Assembly: GCA_963920635.1 (NCBI GenBank)
Contig: OY987299.1
Span: 123,629,373-123,693,372 of the forward strand
DNA: 64,000 nt
Origin: Pseudeuparius sepicola
Taxonomy: Eukaryota; Arthropoda; Insecta; Coleoptera; Anthribidae
Direction of reading: 5' to 3'
Shown: positions 45,677-57,068 of the stretch, one piece after another
How the letters are laid out: every line of letters begins with the position of its first letter
How positions within the stretch are numbered: the first letter of the stretch is position 1
The notes under the pieces: model-generated
Seen by the model: the letters and a program-made list of their open reading frames with translations, nothing else
Told to the model about the DNA's origin: nothing
The model's database searches: none
Translations under genes and position numbers: made by a program

Positions 45677-47615
45677 CAGTGTGACCCATTTGTTTTGGGG
45701 TCAGTCTGTAAAAAGTGTATCAATCGTGCGATTTGGCTGATTTTTTTTTTAAATTGTAGAGCTGGATGAACTGCACATTTTGAACAAAAATTGCCTGGTT
45801 CGCATAAAATCCAAAGCCTACTATGACCGTTTTTATGAGCAAAATTTTAAGAAACCATATTAGCGTTTTTTTTAAAAAAAATCTGTGTGCGCCAATGGAT
45901 TGAGCACCCCTCGAAATGGGTATGTACAAAATTTCATCAAAATATTTCAAGTAATAACGATTTTGTAGAAAAATTAAAAATGCAGCCAAGGTACGTCTTT
46001 ATTTTCAAAAATTCAAAGTTGGCCATGGAAAATAATTGAATTGTAATAATACAACCTTATGCTTATAAACACAAAACATAAAAACAATTAAAATTATAAA
46101 ATTTTTGTAACTTCTACCAAGCCTCCATTTTCTACAATGCATTTGTCTTTCCTCTTGCGTACATTCAAAATTACATTTCGTATTTGCTGTGGAGTAATTT
46201 CCTCACAACTACGGTTTATCCTAGCTTGCAGTTCTTGTAAATTATGGGGTCTTGACTTATAAACATTTTGCTTAAGTGTACCCCAAAGAAAAAAATCTAA
46301 AGGAGTTAAGTCCGGAGATCTCGGTGGCCACTCACAGAAAGAACTATTTCGCCCTATCCAACAGTTTTCAAAATTATTATCTAGCCAGTTTCTGATTAAA
46401 CGAGCATTATGAATAGGACTGCCATCTAACTGTAACTTTAAATTTAAACGGTATCTTAATGGTAACTCATCTAAAGCATTTCTGAATTCAATTTCTAGAA
46501 AATTCAAGAAGCCAGCCGCATTCAAATTCCCTTCAAAGAAAAATGGGCCAATTATTCTGTCGCGTAGTATTCCACACCAAACGTTAATTTTTTGTGAATA
46601 TTGTCTCCTTGCATTTATTATAAACTCTGGATTTTCAGCTGACCAGTGACGGCAGTTTTGACTTGATACTACACCATTTGTAGTAAACGTGGCTTCGTCG
46701 GTGAATAAAATTTCATTTAAAAAGTTGCCATTATGGAGATATTCACCTTGCAGCCAATAGCAAAATTCTAATCTTCTCTCCTCATCTCCTGGTTCCAGGG
46801 TGTGCAAAAATTTTGGCTTAAACGGTTTTATTTTGTTTTGTCTCAAACATCTCCTTATACTCTCTCTGGGTATATGAAGGTCTAAACTAGCCGTTCGAAC
46901 ACTATTTCGAGGATTGTCACTAAAGTATTGCAGAATTTGATTGTTATTTTCAACAAGTCCACGGCGTCCATTTTGCCTAGTTTTTAATAAATTTTTAGAA
47001 ATCGATCCAGTTTCATCAAAAATATTGTTTATACGTTGTACAGTACTTCGACTCACTGATCTACCTGGGTGTCTATTGTTAAATTCGGCCGCAGCTTCTG
47101 CTGCCGAGCGCTCGTTGTCGCCCACGAGTCGAACAATTTCTATTTTGTCTCTTATGCTTAAATATTCCATAATTATGATAATTAATTGTATTGAGCACAA
47201 ACAATTTCTGAACTCAATTTAGACAGTTTGACACTTAATAAAAGTAAACAATTCAATTATTTTCCATGGACAACTTTGAATTTTTGAAAATAAAGACGTA
47301 CCTTGGCTGCATTTTTAATTTTTCTACAAAATCGTTATTACTTGAAATATTTTGATGAAATTTTGTACATACCCATTTCGAGGGGTGTTCAATCCATTGG
47401 CGCACACAGATTTTTTCAAAAAAAAACGCTAATATGGTTTCTTAAAATTTTGCTCATAAAAACGGTCATAGTAGGCTTTGGATTTTATGCGAACCAGGCA
47501 ATTTTTGTTCAAAATGTGCAGTTCATCGAGCTCTACAATTTAAAAAAAAAATCAGCCAAATCGCACGATTGATACACTTTTTACAGACTGACCCCAAAAC
47601 AAATGGGTCACACTG
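45677..47615 (-). mobile_element. Intact Tc1/mariner-superfamily transposon, copy 2 (1,939 bp)
   Basis: Same structure as copy 1: ends CAGTGTGACCCATTTG, TA at 45675-45676 and 47616-47617, inverted repeats 45677-46043 and 47249-47615. Flanking sequence is unrelated to that around copy 1, so this is an independent insertion rather than a segmental duplication. Differences from copy 1 are about ten substitutions or short A-run changes. The orientation matches copy 1. Confidence 0.95.
46094..47170 (-). CDS. Mariner-like transposase, intact (copy 2)
   Basis: Full-length frame, 358 residues from the MEYLS start (an upstream in-frame ATG at 47200 would add ten). The three catalytic aspartates and the helix-turn-helix are unchanged. 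Only two residues differ from copy 1: P-to-S next to the FCEWPP block and N-to-K in RKRNDK near the C-terminus, neither at a catalytic position. The third coding difference noticed is silent. Two intact genes are consistent with recent activity and possible trans-mobilisation of related short elements. Confidence 0.93.
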   Translation of the reverse strand: MEYLSIRDKIEIVRLVGDNERSAAEAAAEFNNRHPGRSVSRSTVQRINNIFDETGSISKNLLKTRQNGRRGLVENNNQILQYFSDNPRNSVRTASLDLHIPRESIRRCLRQNKIKPFKPKFLHTLEPGDEERRLEFCYWLQGEYLHNGNFLNEILFTDEATFTTNGVVSSQNCRHWSAENPEFIINARRQYSQKINVWCGILRDRIIGPFFFEGNLNAAGFLNFLEIEFRNALDELPLRYRLNLKLQLDGSPIHNARLIRNWLDNNFENCWIGRNSSFCEWPPRSPDLTPLDFFLWGTLKQNVYKSRPHNLQELQARINRSCEEITPQQIRNVILNVRKRKDKCIVENGGLVEVTKIL

Positions 47616-47861
47616 TAGGTATAATATATTACTGGGATGCAGGGTCGGCTTAAACAGTATTGAGATATTATTTTTATTTATTTTTATTTTAAAATAAGTA
47701 GACATTCTAAACTAAATGAAAATATACAAAACAATAAATAATAATATTTTATTAAATATAAATTTACACATTTAGATTAAAAACAGCACAATGTAGGAGT
47801 TTTACAAATTGACTTGTCGGTATGAAGACATAATTAAATTTGGAAACCCAATTGTCCCTTA

Positions 47862-48236
47862 CTACATTAGTTCTGTGTCACTATCACTATTATCCTCATC
47901 CTCATCTAAACCTAAACTTATTATCAGTGGTTGAACATTCGTACGCATACACATATAAGAATTTTCCACCTTAATTACATCTTGTGTACAGTTTTTCCAA
48001 ATGTCCGCAGATATGTTACTTACTACGTTTTTTATTAATTCTACTACAGATATATTTAATGTGGGAGAAATATTATTTCTTCTAATATTTGATTTTAATT
48101 GGTGCCATATTAACTCAATGGGGTTAAAAATACAGTAGTAAGGGGGAAGACGCAACACTACATGTCCATCTTCCAAATGAATTACGGTTGCAGGTAGGTA
48201 TATACCGACTCTGACCCTGTACGAAATTCGAGGCAT
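47862..48236 (-). pseudogene. DDE-type transposase C-terminal fragment (DDE_3-like)
   Basis: The frame contains DGHVVLRLPPYYCIFNPIEL followed by IWHQLKSNIRRNN, the block around the last catalytic acidic residue (E of FNPIE) in IS630/Tc1-related DDE transposases, then a helical tail and an acidic end DEDEDNSDSDTEL with a stop. Upstream, the expected first two catalytic aspartates are not found; the first ~24 residues (MPRISYRVRVGIYLPATVIH) are unrelated. It is thus the last third of a gene from a transposase branch different from the DUF4817-type ones here. Confidence 0.75.
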
Positions 48237-48239
48237 TTT

Positions 48240-49316
48240 ATGGTCAAAGGGATAATGACCGTTTTATGGTAGGCAAAAGATCAACGGTATAAATGCGTAC
48301 GTACTATACACTTCTGGATATATATTTTTCTTTTTTTAAATTTCGGATTCGTATTAAGCTATTTTTCCCACCTGTGGTTAACATTTTTTACATGATGACT
48401 GCATCGCCTTGTATTTGTCACAGAATCAGTGCCGCATACAGAAGTTTTTAAGCGGGTAGAAAATCACAAAATCTATGAGTTTACCACTTACACAGAAGAC
48501 CGACTGTACAGAATTGAGCAAATTCAGGGTGTCCCAATTAAGACGTTAAGAACCAAAGTTAATTAGTTTTTTTCTAAGAAAATACAATTAATTGAATTGT
48601 AAAGAAAAAAGGTATCGCAAAATAACCGGTTTCTTAAACCAAACTTGTGTGGTTTTTCCAAAAGAATTGAATTCAGCCCATTTGTAACAAACAGTTAGTT
48701 GGAGCAATAAAAAACGTCACTTCCTGCTAAACCCCCCACTGTATACACCTTTGGTCACAGACAATTAACTGTTCTTACGAGCGTGCGGAAAGTTGTACTT
48801 TTCCGCACGACTGCTTGCAAATATTGTCACAGTGCAGTAAATAAACTTTTCCGCGCCATTTTTGAAACTAATTAAACGGCACTGTTGGATTTCTTTTCCC
48901 CCAATTAAAAAAAAGCCTGTATGTATAATGCTCTCATGATATATATTAGACTCAGACCTATCAAGAGACTACATGATTATCATTTACCTCGTTCTGGAAA
49001 AGCGCGAGTGGAACGCCCATGGCGTTTGCCGACGTACATACACATCTGGTACAACCCAGAAGTTCAGGGGGTCACGCAGGTGCGGCCGGCCGATCCATTA
49101 TTATCTGGTGGCATACGCGGGCCAGAAAACGATTATTAATTAATTTTACGCGGCCTATGGCACTCTGCGAGGTACCCACCGGCCGGCGGCCGTTTGAATA
49201 TTCATACCAACCTGTAACTGGGTGGCCCCACAACTTTGTAGCGTGCGAATGGGGAATTATTATTATTGCCTGTTTTTTTTTTTTAAGTAAAAATATTGCT
49301 TTGGTATAAGTTCTAA
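48240..49316. other. No gene; hairpin and GC-rich patch
   Basis: CAGGGTGTCCCAATTAAGAC at 48525 is a solo transposon-type end. TGCGGAAAGTTGTACTTTTC CGCA (48784-48807) is a hairpin like those near 63 kb. 48990-49245 is GC-rich with overlapping frames (49019-49309 has an ATG), but no domain is recognised; it may be a host regulatory or exon fragment. Confidence 0.3.
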
Positions 49317-49318
49317 TA

Positions 49319-50230
49319 GACCGTCAGACAGTGACAGATTTTTCTTACTGATTTTCTCATTTATGCCTTGGAGAGGGTTGAAAGGTAAATCGATGCCGAG
49401 TCGGAAAATAGTAATTTTAAGTTTGGCCCACGGGGAAAACATATGGAAAATTCGATTTTTCAAAACAGAAAAAAAGGTACTAATTCTCACTTATGCCATG
49501 TTCACCGTATGATTTCTTATACTATTCCGTCCTCGAAAACCCAAAGGCATAAGTGTAGCGTGTGGAAAAAGGGTTGAATTAAGGGTTTGGCAGATCACAC
49601 AAAAAATTACTTGGTTTACTGACTCCGTCAGTTATGCCGTTCGAAATGATGAAAACTTATATCCTCACTAGCCCAAAAATTTATTGGCAGAAGTGACGCG
49701 TGGGGAAAAATGCGCACTTTTGGGTCGGAAAATAAGTCGGAATTTTTTTTTTTCCGTCAAGTGATTTCTGCACATATGCCTCTGAAACTATAGAAAGTTT
49801 TATTGCAATTCATTTTATCCCTGACAAAACCAGTTGACGAAAAAAAAATTTTCCGAGTTATTTTCCGACCCAAAAGTGCATTTTTCCCCACGCGTCACTT
49901 CTGCCAATCAATTTTTGGGCTAGTGAGGATATAGGTTTTCATCATTTCGAACGGAATAACTGACGGAGTCAGTAAACCAAGTCATTTTTTGTGTGATCTG
50001 CCAAACCCTTAATTCAACCCTTTTTCCACACGCTACACTTATGCCTTTGGGTTTTCGAGGTCGGAATAGTAAAAGAAATCATACGGTGAACATGGCATAA
50101 GTGAGAATTAGTACCTTTTTTTCTGTTTTGAAAAATCGAATTTTCCGACTCAGCATCGATTTACCTTTCAACCCTCTCCAAGGCATAAATGAGAAAATCA
50201 GTAAGGAAAATCTGTCACTGTATGACGGTC
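49319..50230. mobile_element. 912-bp foldback element with ~400-bp arms
   Basis: The ends GACCGTCAGACAGTGACAGA and its inverse (TGTCACTGTATGACGGTC) are flanked by TA (49317-49318, 50231-50232). The arms are nearly perfect inverted copies, e.g. CGCGTGGGGAAAAATGCGCA, GGTTTACTGACTCCGTCAG and CATACGGTGAACATGGCATA with partners; the spacer is ~100 bp. ATAAGTG/CACTTATG recurs several times in each arm. No coding. Confidence 0.92.
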
Positions 50231-50232
50231 TA

Positions 50233-51042
50233 TAAGTCACAATTTCGTTAGGAGGAAACATTAATGCATCTGAAAAGACGGAGAAAAAAAAATCGTGTTT
50301 GATTTTCTGAATATGATCATCTTCTTGGCGACTGGACTACATAATTAGTATGCAATGTCTTTTTTTTATCAAAATACAGAAGTTGGCACTAAAGTAAAAA
50401 ATATGGCTGGACTCTGGCCCATTAAAAAAATCCTAATTTTGTTTTCACCCGACCTGCGAGACAGGAGAAACTTGTTGCCACATTCGCTCATTTTCACACG
50501 GGGAAACAGTTATAACGCTCTCACGAGATGTTTCTTTCACGGGACAATGAGATAATAAAACAAACTCACATGCGGCGAGGCAGGCATATGGAACTCGCGC
50601 GAAGAAAGTAAAATTACGCATGCAGTTAGGACATTCAACTTGGTGGTTTTTCTTAATGAGTTTAAACCTAATGCTGCTTTCTTAGAACAAATGACAACGG
50701 AGCTAGAAGTAACGGAAGGCTTTTTCTGTCTCATAAAAAATCGTATGTACCTGTAGGTATAACCGTTGCTATAAAGTATAATATCGTATAATGCTGTGCA
50801 AATAGGAAATACAATAAAATATACGAACGCAAAGTAAGAATATAAAAGCAGTTTCATTAGGATGAGATCAGGATTTTATCTAGTAACCGTGTTGTTGTGT
50901 CTAGCCTACAAGTTAACAAATTCTATTGAAGCGGCTTTTAGAATTAACATATTAAAAAGTTAAGAACAAACAGAAACAAAGATGTATTATGTTTCATGGA
51001 AATGCAGTCAATTATTTTGTAAGAATTTTTACTTAAAGTAAC
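50233..51042. other. No gene recognised
   Basis: Mixed sequence without repeat ends; the minus-strand frame at 50537-50857 (106 codons) has hydrophobic stretches but no recognised domain and no convincing start. Confidence 0.3.
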
Positions 51043-51044
51043 TA

Positions 51045-52088
51045 CAGTGTGACCCATTTGAAATGGAAGCACCCCCGTATATTTTTTATTTTTCATCCGA
51101 TTTTAGCCAGACTTTTTTCTAAAGATAGGTCACAAAAAACACTGCTTTAGTGCAAAATTTCAGGTCTTCATCTCAATTTTCAAGGCCTACTACGATTTTT
51201 TTTTCAGTAAATATGACGAAAACCATTTAGAGATTTTTTTAATTTAAAATCTAATACCTCAGTGTTAATCAGGATACCCTAAAACCTCCACATACAAAAT
51301 TTGAACAAAAAATATATAGGGAGTTCCATTCTGCAGGGTGTCAAAGTTGAGCAAAATATGAATTTTAAAGGCTAGTCAAGTGTGCCATGGAATCCCCTTA
51401 AAATAGTTAAATGGTCAACAGGACCACTTAAAGTGTTGGTATGTAAAGATCCAATAGAAAATATAAAGGGTGCGTTCCTCTATGCCATCTCAAAATAATG
51501 AATTTTTTGGGGTCAAAAATCGAGTATATCAAAACCGCCCCAGACACTGTAAACTAAAAATACAGACGCCTGAGAGTCAGTAAGTCCAAGGTAAAGGTAA
51601 AGAAATAAATTACTGTTGTGTTAATTAACATTTTTTCAACGATTCCAGAGCACTAATGACCAGTATAAAGTTTAATAAAAATTCAGCATTTTGAGATGGC
51701 CCAGAGAAAAAGTCCCTGCATATTTTCGTATTGAATCTTTACACAACAACACTTTGAGTAGTCCTGTTGATCATTCATCTGTTTTGACGGGATTCCACGG
51801 CACACTTGACTTTCCAGATGCCTTTAAAATTGCTATTTTGCTCAACATTGACACCCTGCAGAATGGAACTCCCTGTAAATTTTTTGTTCAAATTTAGTAT
51901 ACGGTATAAATGATTTTCGTCAATTTTTACTAGAAAAAAAATCGTAGAAGGCCTTGAAAATTGAAATTAAGAGAGAAATTTTGTACCAAAGTCGTTTTTT
52001 GCGACCTATCTTCAGAAAAAAACCGGCTAAAATCGGATGAAAATGAAAAAAATTACGAGGGTGCTTCCATTTCAAATGGGTTACCCTG
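51045..52088. mobile_element. Foldback element sharing ends with the intact transposons (1,044 bp)
   Basis: The left end CAGTGTGACCCATTTG is identical over 16 bases to the ends of the intact elements; the right end is a variant (CAAATGGGTTACCCTG). TA flanks both sides. Long arms pair throughout: CATCCGATTTTAGCC against GGCTAAAATCGGATG, GAAGCACCC against GGGTGCTTC, CATTCTGCAGGGTGTCAA against TTGACACCCTGCAGAATG, and CATCTCAAAAT near the centre. No transposase is encoded. Beyond the first 16 bases the arms differ from those of the intact elements. Confidence 0.88.
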
Positions 52089-52267
52089 TATATTTAATTC
52101 CGATATGAAACAAATATAAACAAACCGTTCTGCGTGCTACCTTAATGATCGGCCTATGAGACGTCGCCCGCATTATTTACAAGCCGTCAATGTATGCAAC
52201 TGTGCAAGAAATGATGATAAAAATGGATGTTTTTGTGTCATATCAGGTAAAGGCTAATCATGTTAAA

Positions 52268-52341
52268 AAAATGCACTCCAGCCGGGATTCTAACCCGGAA
52301 CTCCTACTGAGACCGTAGACACTTATCCAACTAAAGCTATC
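52268..52341 (-). repeat. tRNA-derived SINE head or tRNA pseudogene
   Basis: On the minus strand the sequence contains GATAGCTTTAGTTGGATAAG (A box and D-arm-like), CTACGGTCTCAGTAGGAG (anticodon-like arm and loop) and TTCCGGGTTAGAATCCCGG (T-arm with B box GGTTAGAATCC, consensus GGTTCGAATCC). It is followed by TGGAGTGC and a T run. The substituted B box and imperfect acceptor pairing make a working tRNA unlikely. Confidence 0.65.
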
Positions 52342-52349
52342 GGATCAGA

Positions 52350-53853
52350 TAGTAGGGGAGCCCACGATGCTAAATGGGGATTTACTCGAGAGTCGTGGGG
52401 ACCTATTGGATTTTGAAGATTAGATGGTAGAAAGAAAAAAAGGTTATGTGATATATACCCTTCCACCGGTGGGGGGAGCGTCTACAGGCTTTCACAAATG
52501 TAAAAAAAATAGTCACATGGAGATATTTGAGATATTTGAGCGCGTCAGATATTGATAGTGTATATGCCCCACGTGTCTCCGATGACGTAGGTATGTTAAT
52601 CTGCCGGTGTGCATGGTGGGGGCGGCCGTACGGAAGGATTAAAAATGGGAAGAAAAAAAATTTACTCGAGCGCGTCAGATATTCAGAAGGGATGTTAAGT
52701 GAACCCGAAGGAAGCTCCCATTCAATAGACTGACGATACGGATGTGACGCCAGCTCGTAGCGGCTTTTTAAAATTGCAAAAAAAATCGCTATTTTGATTT
52801 ACTCGAGCGCGTCAGATTTTCATATAGACGGTTCAGCTTGATGTCCTGGTCGTGCTGATCCATAATCTGATGATTATATGGAGGGATTTTCTTAATCTCA
52901 TGGTTTGAAAAAAAAAATTTTTTCATAATTTTTTTAATGAATATTTGCGTTTTGTAAGAAAAATATGTTGTCTGTTAAAAATTAAGGAATTTTTGTTTAT
53001 AAAACATATGCTCTTAATAATTTCTTTTCTATATTACAGGGTGTTGAACGTGAACGTCTAAAATAAAACTTATAGATAAAAAGCAGATCTATCCAAATAT
53101 CAAATAAAAATGTACGTTCGTTAAAAAAAATCGAAGGGCGCCGCGACGCAGAGCGTCGTTTGTCAAATATTCTCAATTTTATCTTAATTTAGTCTTCGTT
53201 TGGTCCCATTTAAGACCCCGGAAGCAGATATATTTTATCTCTTTTCGTTTGCCCACAATAGGCCAGGGACATCGAGTTTGAATAACCCTGTACATGTAAT
53301 ACCACGAGTGTTGTGATCAGCTGTGATGGCGTGATGGCTGGCGTGTGACGGTGCGAGAGAAAGAGTGAAAGGGGAAGAGACGCGCGTAGTGGGGAATACA
53401 TGCTTCACTGCAGCTAGCTGCACGCGCTAAACTTTATCGACGATTTTTGTTACTTCGGCTTGTGGAAACCGGCAGATTATATTTTTCCCGTCATCCTTGA
53501 ATTATTTCCTTCAAAATAAAAAAATATTCGACCGCGCTCGAGAAAGTCGAGGTAACGTTTTTTTTGCAAGTTTGTGACCCTCCCACCCCTCACGTCACGC
53601 TCAAATCGTCAGATTATTGAAATGCACACTTTTCAACATGTAATTAACCCATCATATCTTCTTAATCTGACGCGCTCGAGTATATCCATCTATCGATTTT
53701 TTTTACTATTCTGATCGGCTGCCCTACACGCGCGGCCCTGTATAGAGGGCTTAGATATGGTGGAGGTACTCAACAGGGTGCAAGGTATCCCCCCATATGT
53801 TAATCTGCCGCGCTTGAGTAAATCCCAAAATCCCCTTTTGGGCTCCCCTACTA
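52350..53853. mobile_element. Element with 14-bp inverted ends and dispersed GCGCGTCAGAT motif (1.5 kb)
   Basis: The ends TAGTAGGGGAGCCC and GGGCTCCCCTACTA are inverted repeats. A shared inner motif GGGGATTTACTCGAG / GCTTGAGTAAATCCC follows at each end. The motif ACTCGAGCGCGTCAGAT(A/T)T recurs at ~52536 (partial), 52664 and 52799 on the plus strand and inverted near 53526 (partial), 53666 and 53808. The flanking duplication is ambiguous (AGA or GAT overlap). No transposase is recognised. The interior has GC-rich patches (52560-52630, 53320-53430). Confidence 0.7.
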
Positions 53854-53854
53854 A

Positions 53855-54520
53855 GATGGGTTCCATCGCCTAGGTGGTATATTTGTTCCAACTGACTGTA
53901 TAGTGAGTTGGTGAGATGTAGGAGACTTCGGCGTCTTCTATAACTATTAGGAGGGGTTAGAGGGTAGCGGGTAACCATTCATTATTGTGGGTTATGTGAA
54001 CTTCCTATTGTTTGTTTGTTAATATTATTGGCTTGACATTGCAGATTAGGAACACTGAAATATTACAATGCTGTAATGACTATTTTTGTTACTTGGACGG
54101 TAATTATATTTACCTATGAAATCGTAAAATTAGGCACGGCCATGCCTGCCTCCACGATTCGCCAGTACCATCCCATCCAGCTAAGCATATAGCCAGGTAT
54201 CCACATGAATGAGCAAAGCTAATTGCCAACAAAGTCAATTACGGGTTAGTTATCTGATAGCATTAGTCGAAGTTGGTTAATTTCTTTAATAGAAGTATAA
54301 AGCCAGAATGATTCGATTTCGTGCCAACCTGAACACGCGGGCGCTCGAGAGCGTGTGCAGTCAGTGGATTGCTATATTTGTAATGGTTCCTTTTGGAAAT
54401 GTGTGCACAGTATGAATGGACCATAATGTCCTCAATAATAATTCTTTGCACTAAAAGTTGGTTGTGTCAAAAAGGTATCAGAGGAAGAATGGAGGCGAGT
54501 TCAGATGCCATGAAATTTAT
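53855..54520. other. No gene recognised
   Basis: Includes the unmatched sequence TTCCATCGCCTAGGTGGTAT next to the element end and otherwise plain sequence; short frames on the minus strand lack motifs. Confidence 0.35.
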
Positions 54521-54731
54521 TATACAGGAGGGTGGCTTATAAGTGGCTTACTAAAAATATCTAGGCTATTTTTTGACAGAAAAAATCGGTGGCGGGTGCG
54601 ATCGATAGCTCCTTCGAGCGGCCTTCTTTTGTCATAATGAAAGTTGCTGTCCATGGCCACCTACAAAAACTATGATCACATATAAAAAATTCAAGATTTA
54701 AACCGCTGTAACTTTTTTATTTCTAGAGGTA

Positions 54732-55531
54732 CAGGGTGTTCACGAAATATTGGAGACCCCCCTTAACTTTCTTATTTTTGACCAGAGGAAAAAGTGTTTT
54801 ATATGAAAGTTGTAGAAAATTTTCTCAACTTTCCAACGCTGATTTCAGAAAGAAAATTGAACTTCGCGTTTTCAAGATGGAGGCCTAAGTTGTGTTTTTT
54901 TAAATGGAACACCCTGTATGTTATTGAGTTTTTACATTCTACCCGTCATTCCGATTACAACGATATATATATATATATTTAATATGTTTTATATAACTTT
55001 TGTCGTAGAAAATTGCTTTTTAAAACAGGATTACACAAAAACTAAGGTGGCCATGAAACCAGAACTAACACATTTAAGAATATTTTTGATTTGTTCCAAG
55101 AGAAAAAATCATAAAGACACAACAGAAAATCATATAAATTTTACTAAACAAACAAAATATATAACAAAGTATAACAATAACAATATTTTTCATAAGAACT
55201 GTTCGAATTGTAATCCGTTCACTTGTAGGTATGAGCGATATCTCTTTTTCAAATTATTATCTTGACAAAAATTATATAAAACATATGAAATATATATATA
55301 TAGTTGTAATCGGAATGAAGCGTAGAATCTAAAAATTCAATAACATACAGGGTGTTCCATTTAAAAAAACACAACTTAGGTCTATATCTTGAAAACGTGA
55401 CATTTGATTTTCTTTCTGAAAACAGAGTTGGAAAGTTGAGAAAATTATCTACAACTTTCATATAAAACACTTTTTCCTCTGGTCAAAAATAAGAAAGTTA
55501 AGGGGGTCTCCAATATATCGTGAACACCCTG
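54732..55531. mobile_element. Nested TA-flanked foldback element (800 bp)
   Basis: The ends CAGGGTGTTCACGAAATATT and its inverse are followed by GGAGACCCCC and CTTAACTTTCTTATTTTTGA. Arms of ~280 bp pair through TTCATATAAAACACTTTTTC (right) and its partner, up to GTTGTAATCGGAATGA. The recurrent GTTCCATTTAAAAAAACA half-module is in both arms. No coding. Confidence 0.85.
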
Positions 55532-56526
55532 TACAAAAAAAAGTTTAACATAAAAATGGTTTGCAAGAACTGTGAGAATACAAATATTAAATCGGTTTTG
55601 AAATATTCGATCTGACTAAATTTGGGCTGACTTGGAATTAAAAATTAAATTATCTGGAAAAATTCTTAATTACGAATTTTTTATAAAGCAAAATATTCCA
55701 TTTAATTTGATGTGTTACACTTGCCAGTTTGTTCTAAATTTACTATAAAAATTTGGGAAAAACTATTGGTAAATTTTGTGATTGGTCTTAAATAATCTAT
55801 TATGACGTTAAATTAAAGGAGACATAGTACCTAGGCTTTAAAAATTTGGAAATAATGGGGTTAACATGCACTTAATCGAATACCGAATAGCTGATTCAGA
55901 ATTGTTGTTTGAAATAATTATAAAAAATACTCAACTAGTATTATTTTATTTTATGAAAATAGATTAAAAATACTTTATATTTTCAATTTATTGCAATACT
56001 TAGTAATAGCAATTCCCTTAAAAATTACAATAACTAGTTATTTTACTATTACAATAAACGCCTCATTGAACACCTAGTATTTACACCTAATTTTCACAAC
56101 AAACAACACCACATTCTTCAACATTTCATCTTTTCAGTTCCAGTATTTAAGTTGCTGCTTCATGTATATTCCTCTTTTAATATTAGGTACACATTTTGTG
56201 GAGCTGTTGAGTAAACTTTTCTGTTTAGGTAACTTCATATGAAAAATTTCATTGGAAATATTATTAACGTCATAACTTTGTCATTGCACAATTGTTTCCA
56301 AGGGTAAATAGATCTTATGTCAACCACAAATATTATCAATGCTTATTTTTTCGTTTTTTTTTTTTGTAAATACGGAGCAAACCGACAGGTATGACGCATA
56401 AAATTTAATGGAACATTTTGCTTTACAAAACGCAAATAATTAAAGATTTTTACAAATAATTTAATTTTTGAGCCCAACAGGGTCCAAATTTCACGGTAAT
56501 CAATACAACAAAACTAATATGATATA

Positions 56527-56938
56527 CAGGGTGTTTACTTTTATCTTGTACACTATATAGGGATCTTTGATACCGTTACTACCTGTTACTCAAAATCTAT
56601 ACATACTCCTAGAAAAATGTCGATGCAATCAGTGGAAAGGGCATGACCAAAATCATAAGAGTACCAAATTTTGTAATGTTTCGTTGTTTAATAAAAAATG
56701 TAAATATAAAATACCTATATAATATAATATAAAATATAAATATAAAATATATAATATAAGATATTATTTAAGTTTTCAGTTTTTTCAGGATATTTCGGAA
56801 ACGGAGTGAGCTATCTCAAATTTCTTTTCAGATCTTTGAATCCCATAAAAAAGCCCAACTTTTTCCTAATTTAACCGACCCTGTAGCTCTCACGGTTTCA
56901 AAGATCCTATAGTGTACAAGAGAGAAGTTAACACCCTG
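56527..56938. mobile_element. Nested TA-flanked MITE (412 bp)
   Basis: The ends CAGGGTGTTTACTTTTATCT and CAGGGTGTTAACTTCTCTCT (minus strand) continue TGTACACTATA...GATCTTTGA in both arms. TA at 56525-56526 and 56939-56940. The interior includes an AT-rich tract at 56695-56770 and TCAGGATATTTCGGAAACGG, similar to sequence in the arms of the 8604-12704 element. Confidence 0.85.
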
Positions 56939-57068
56939 TATAAATTCTGTCAGTTCATCCAAACAATTTTCTTGTTAAACTTTTTTCCTTATATAAAAAA
57001 TAAAAAAGTTACAACGGTTAAAATGTTGATTTTTTTTTAGATTAGCCACTTATATAAGCCACCCTGTA

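Larger units (their letters stand above)
54525..57066. mobile_element. TA-flanked inverted-repeat element hosting two nested ones
   Basis: The left end CAGGAGGGTGGCTTATAAGT and right end CAGGGTGGCTTATATAAGTG (read inward, minus strand) are related inverted repeats with TA at 54523-54524 and 57067-57068. Further in, ACCGCTGTAACTTTTTTATT on the left matches ACCGTTGTAACTTTTTTATT on the right. Between lie complete elements at 54732-55531 and 56527-56938. The remaining interior (55534-56524) is AT-rich with no coding. Confidence 0.7.

Noticed and set aside
52268..52341. Functional tRNA gene
   Set aside because: The B box is substituted (GGTTAGAATCC) and the acceptor stem pairs poorly; better as a SINE head or pseudogene.
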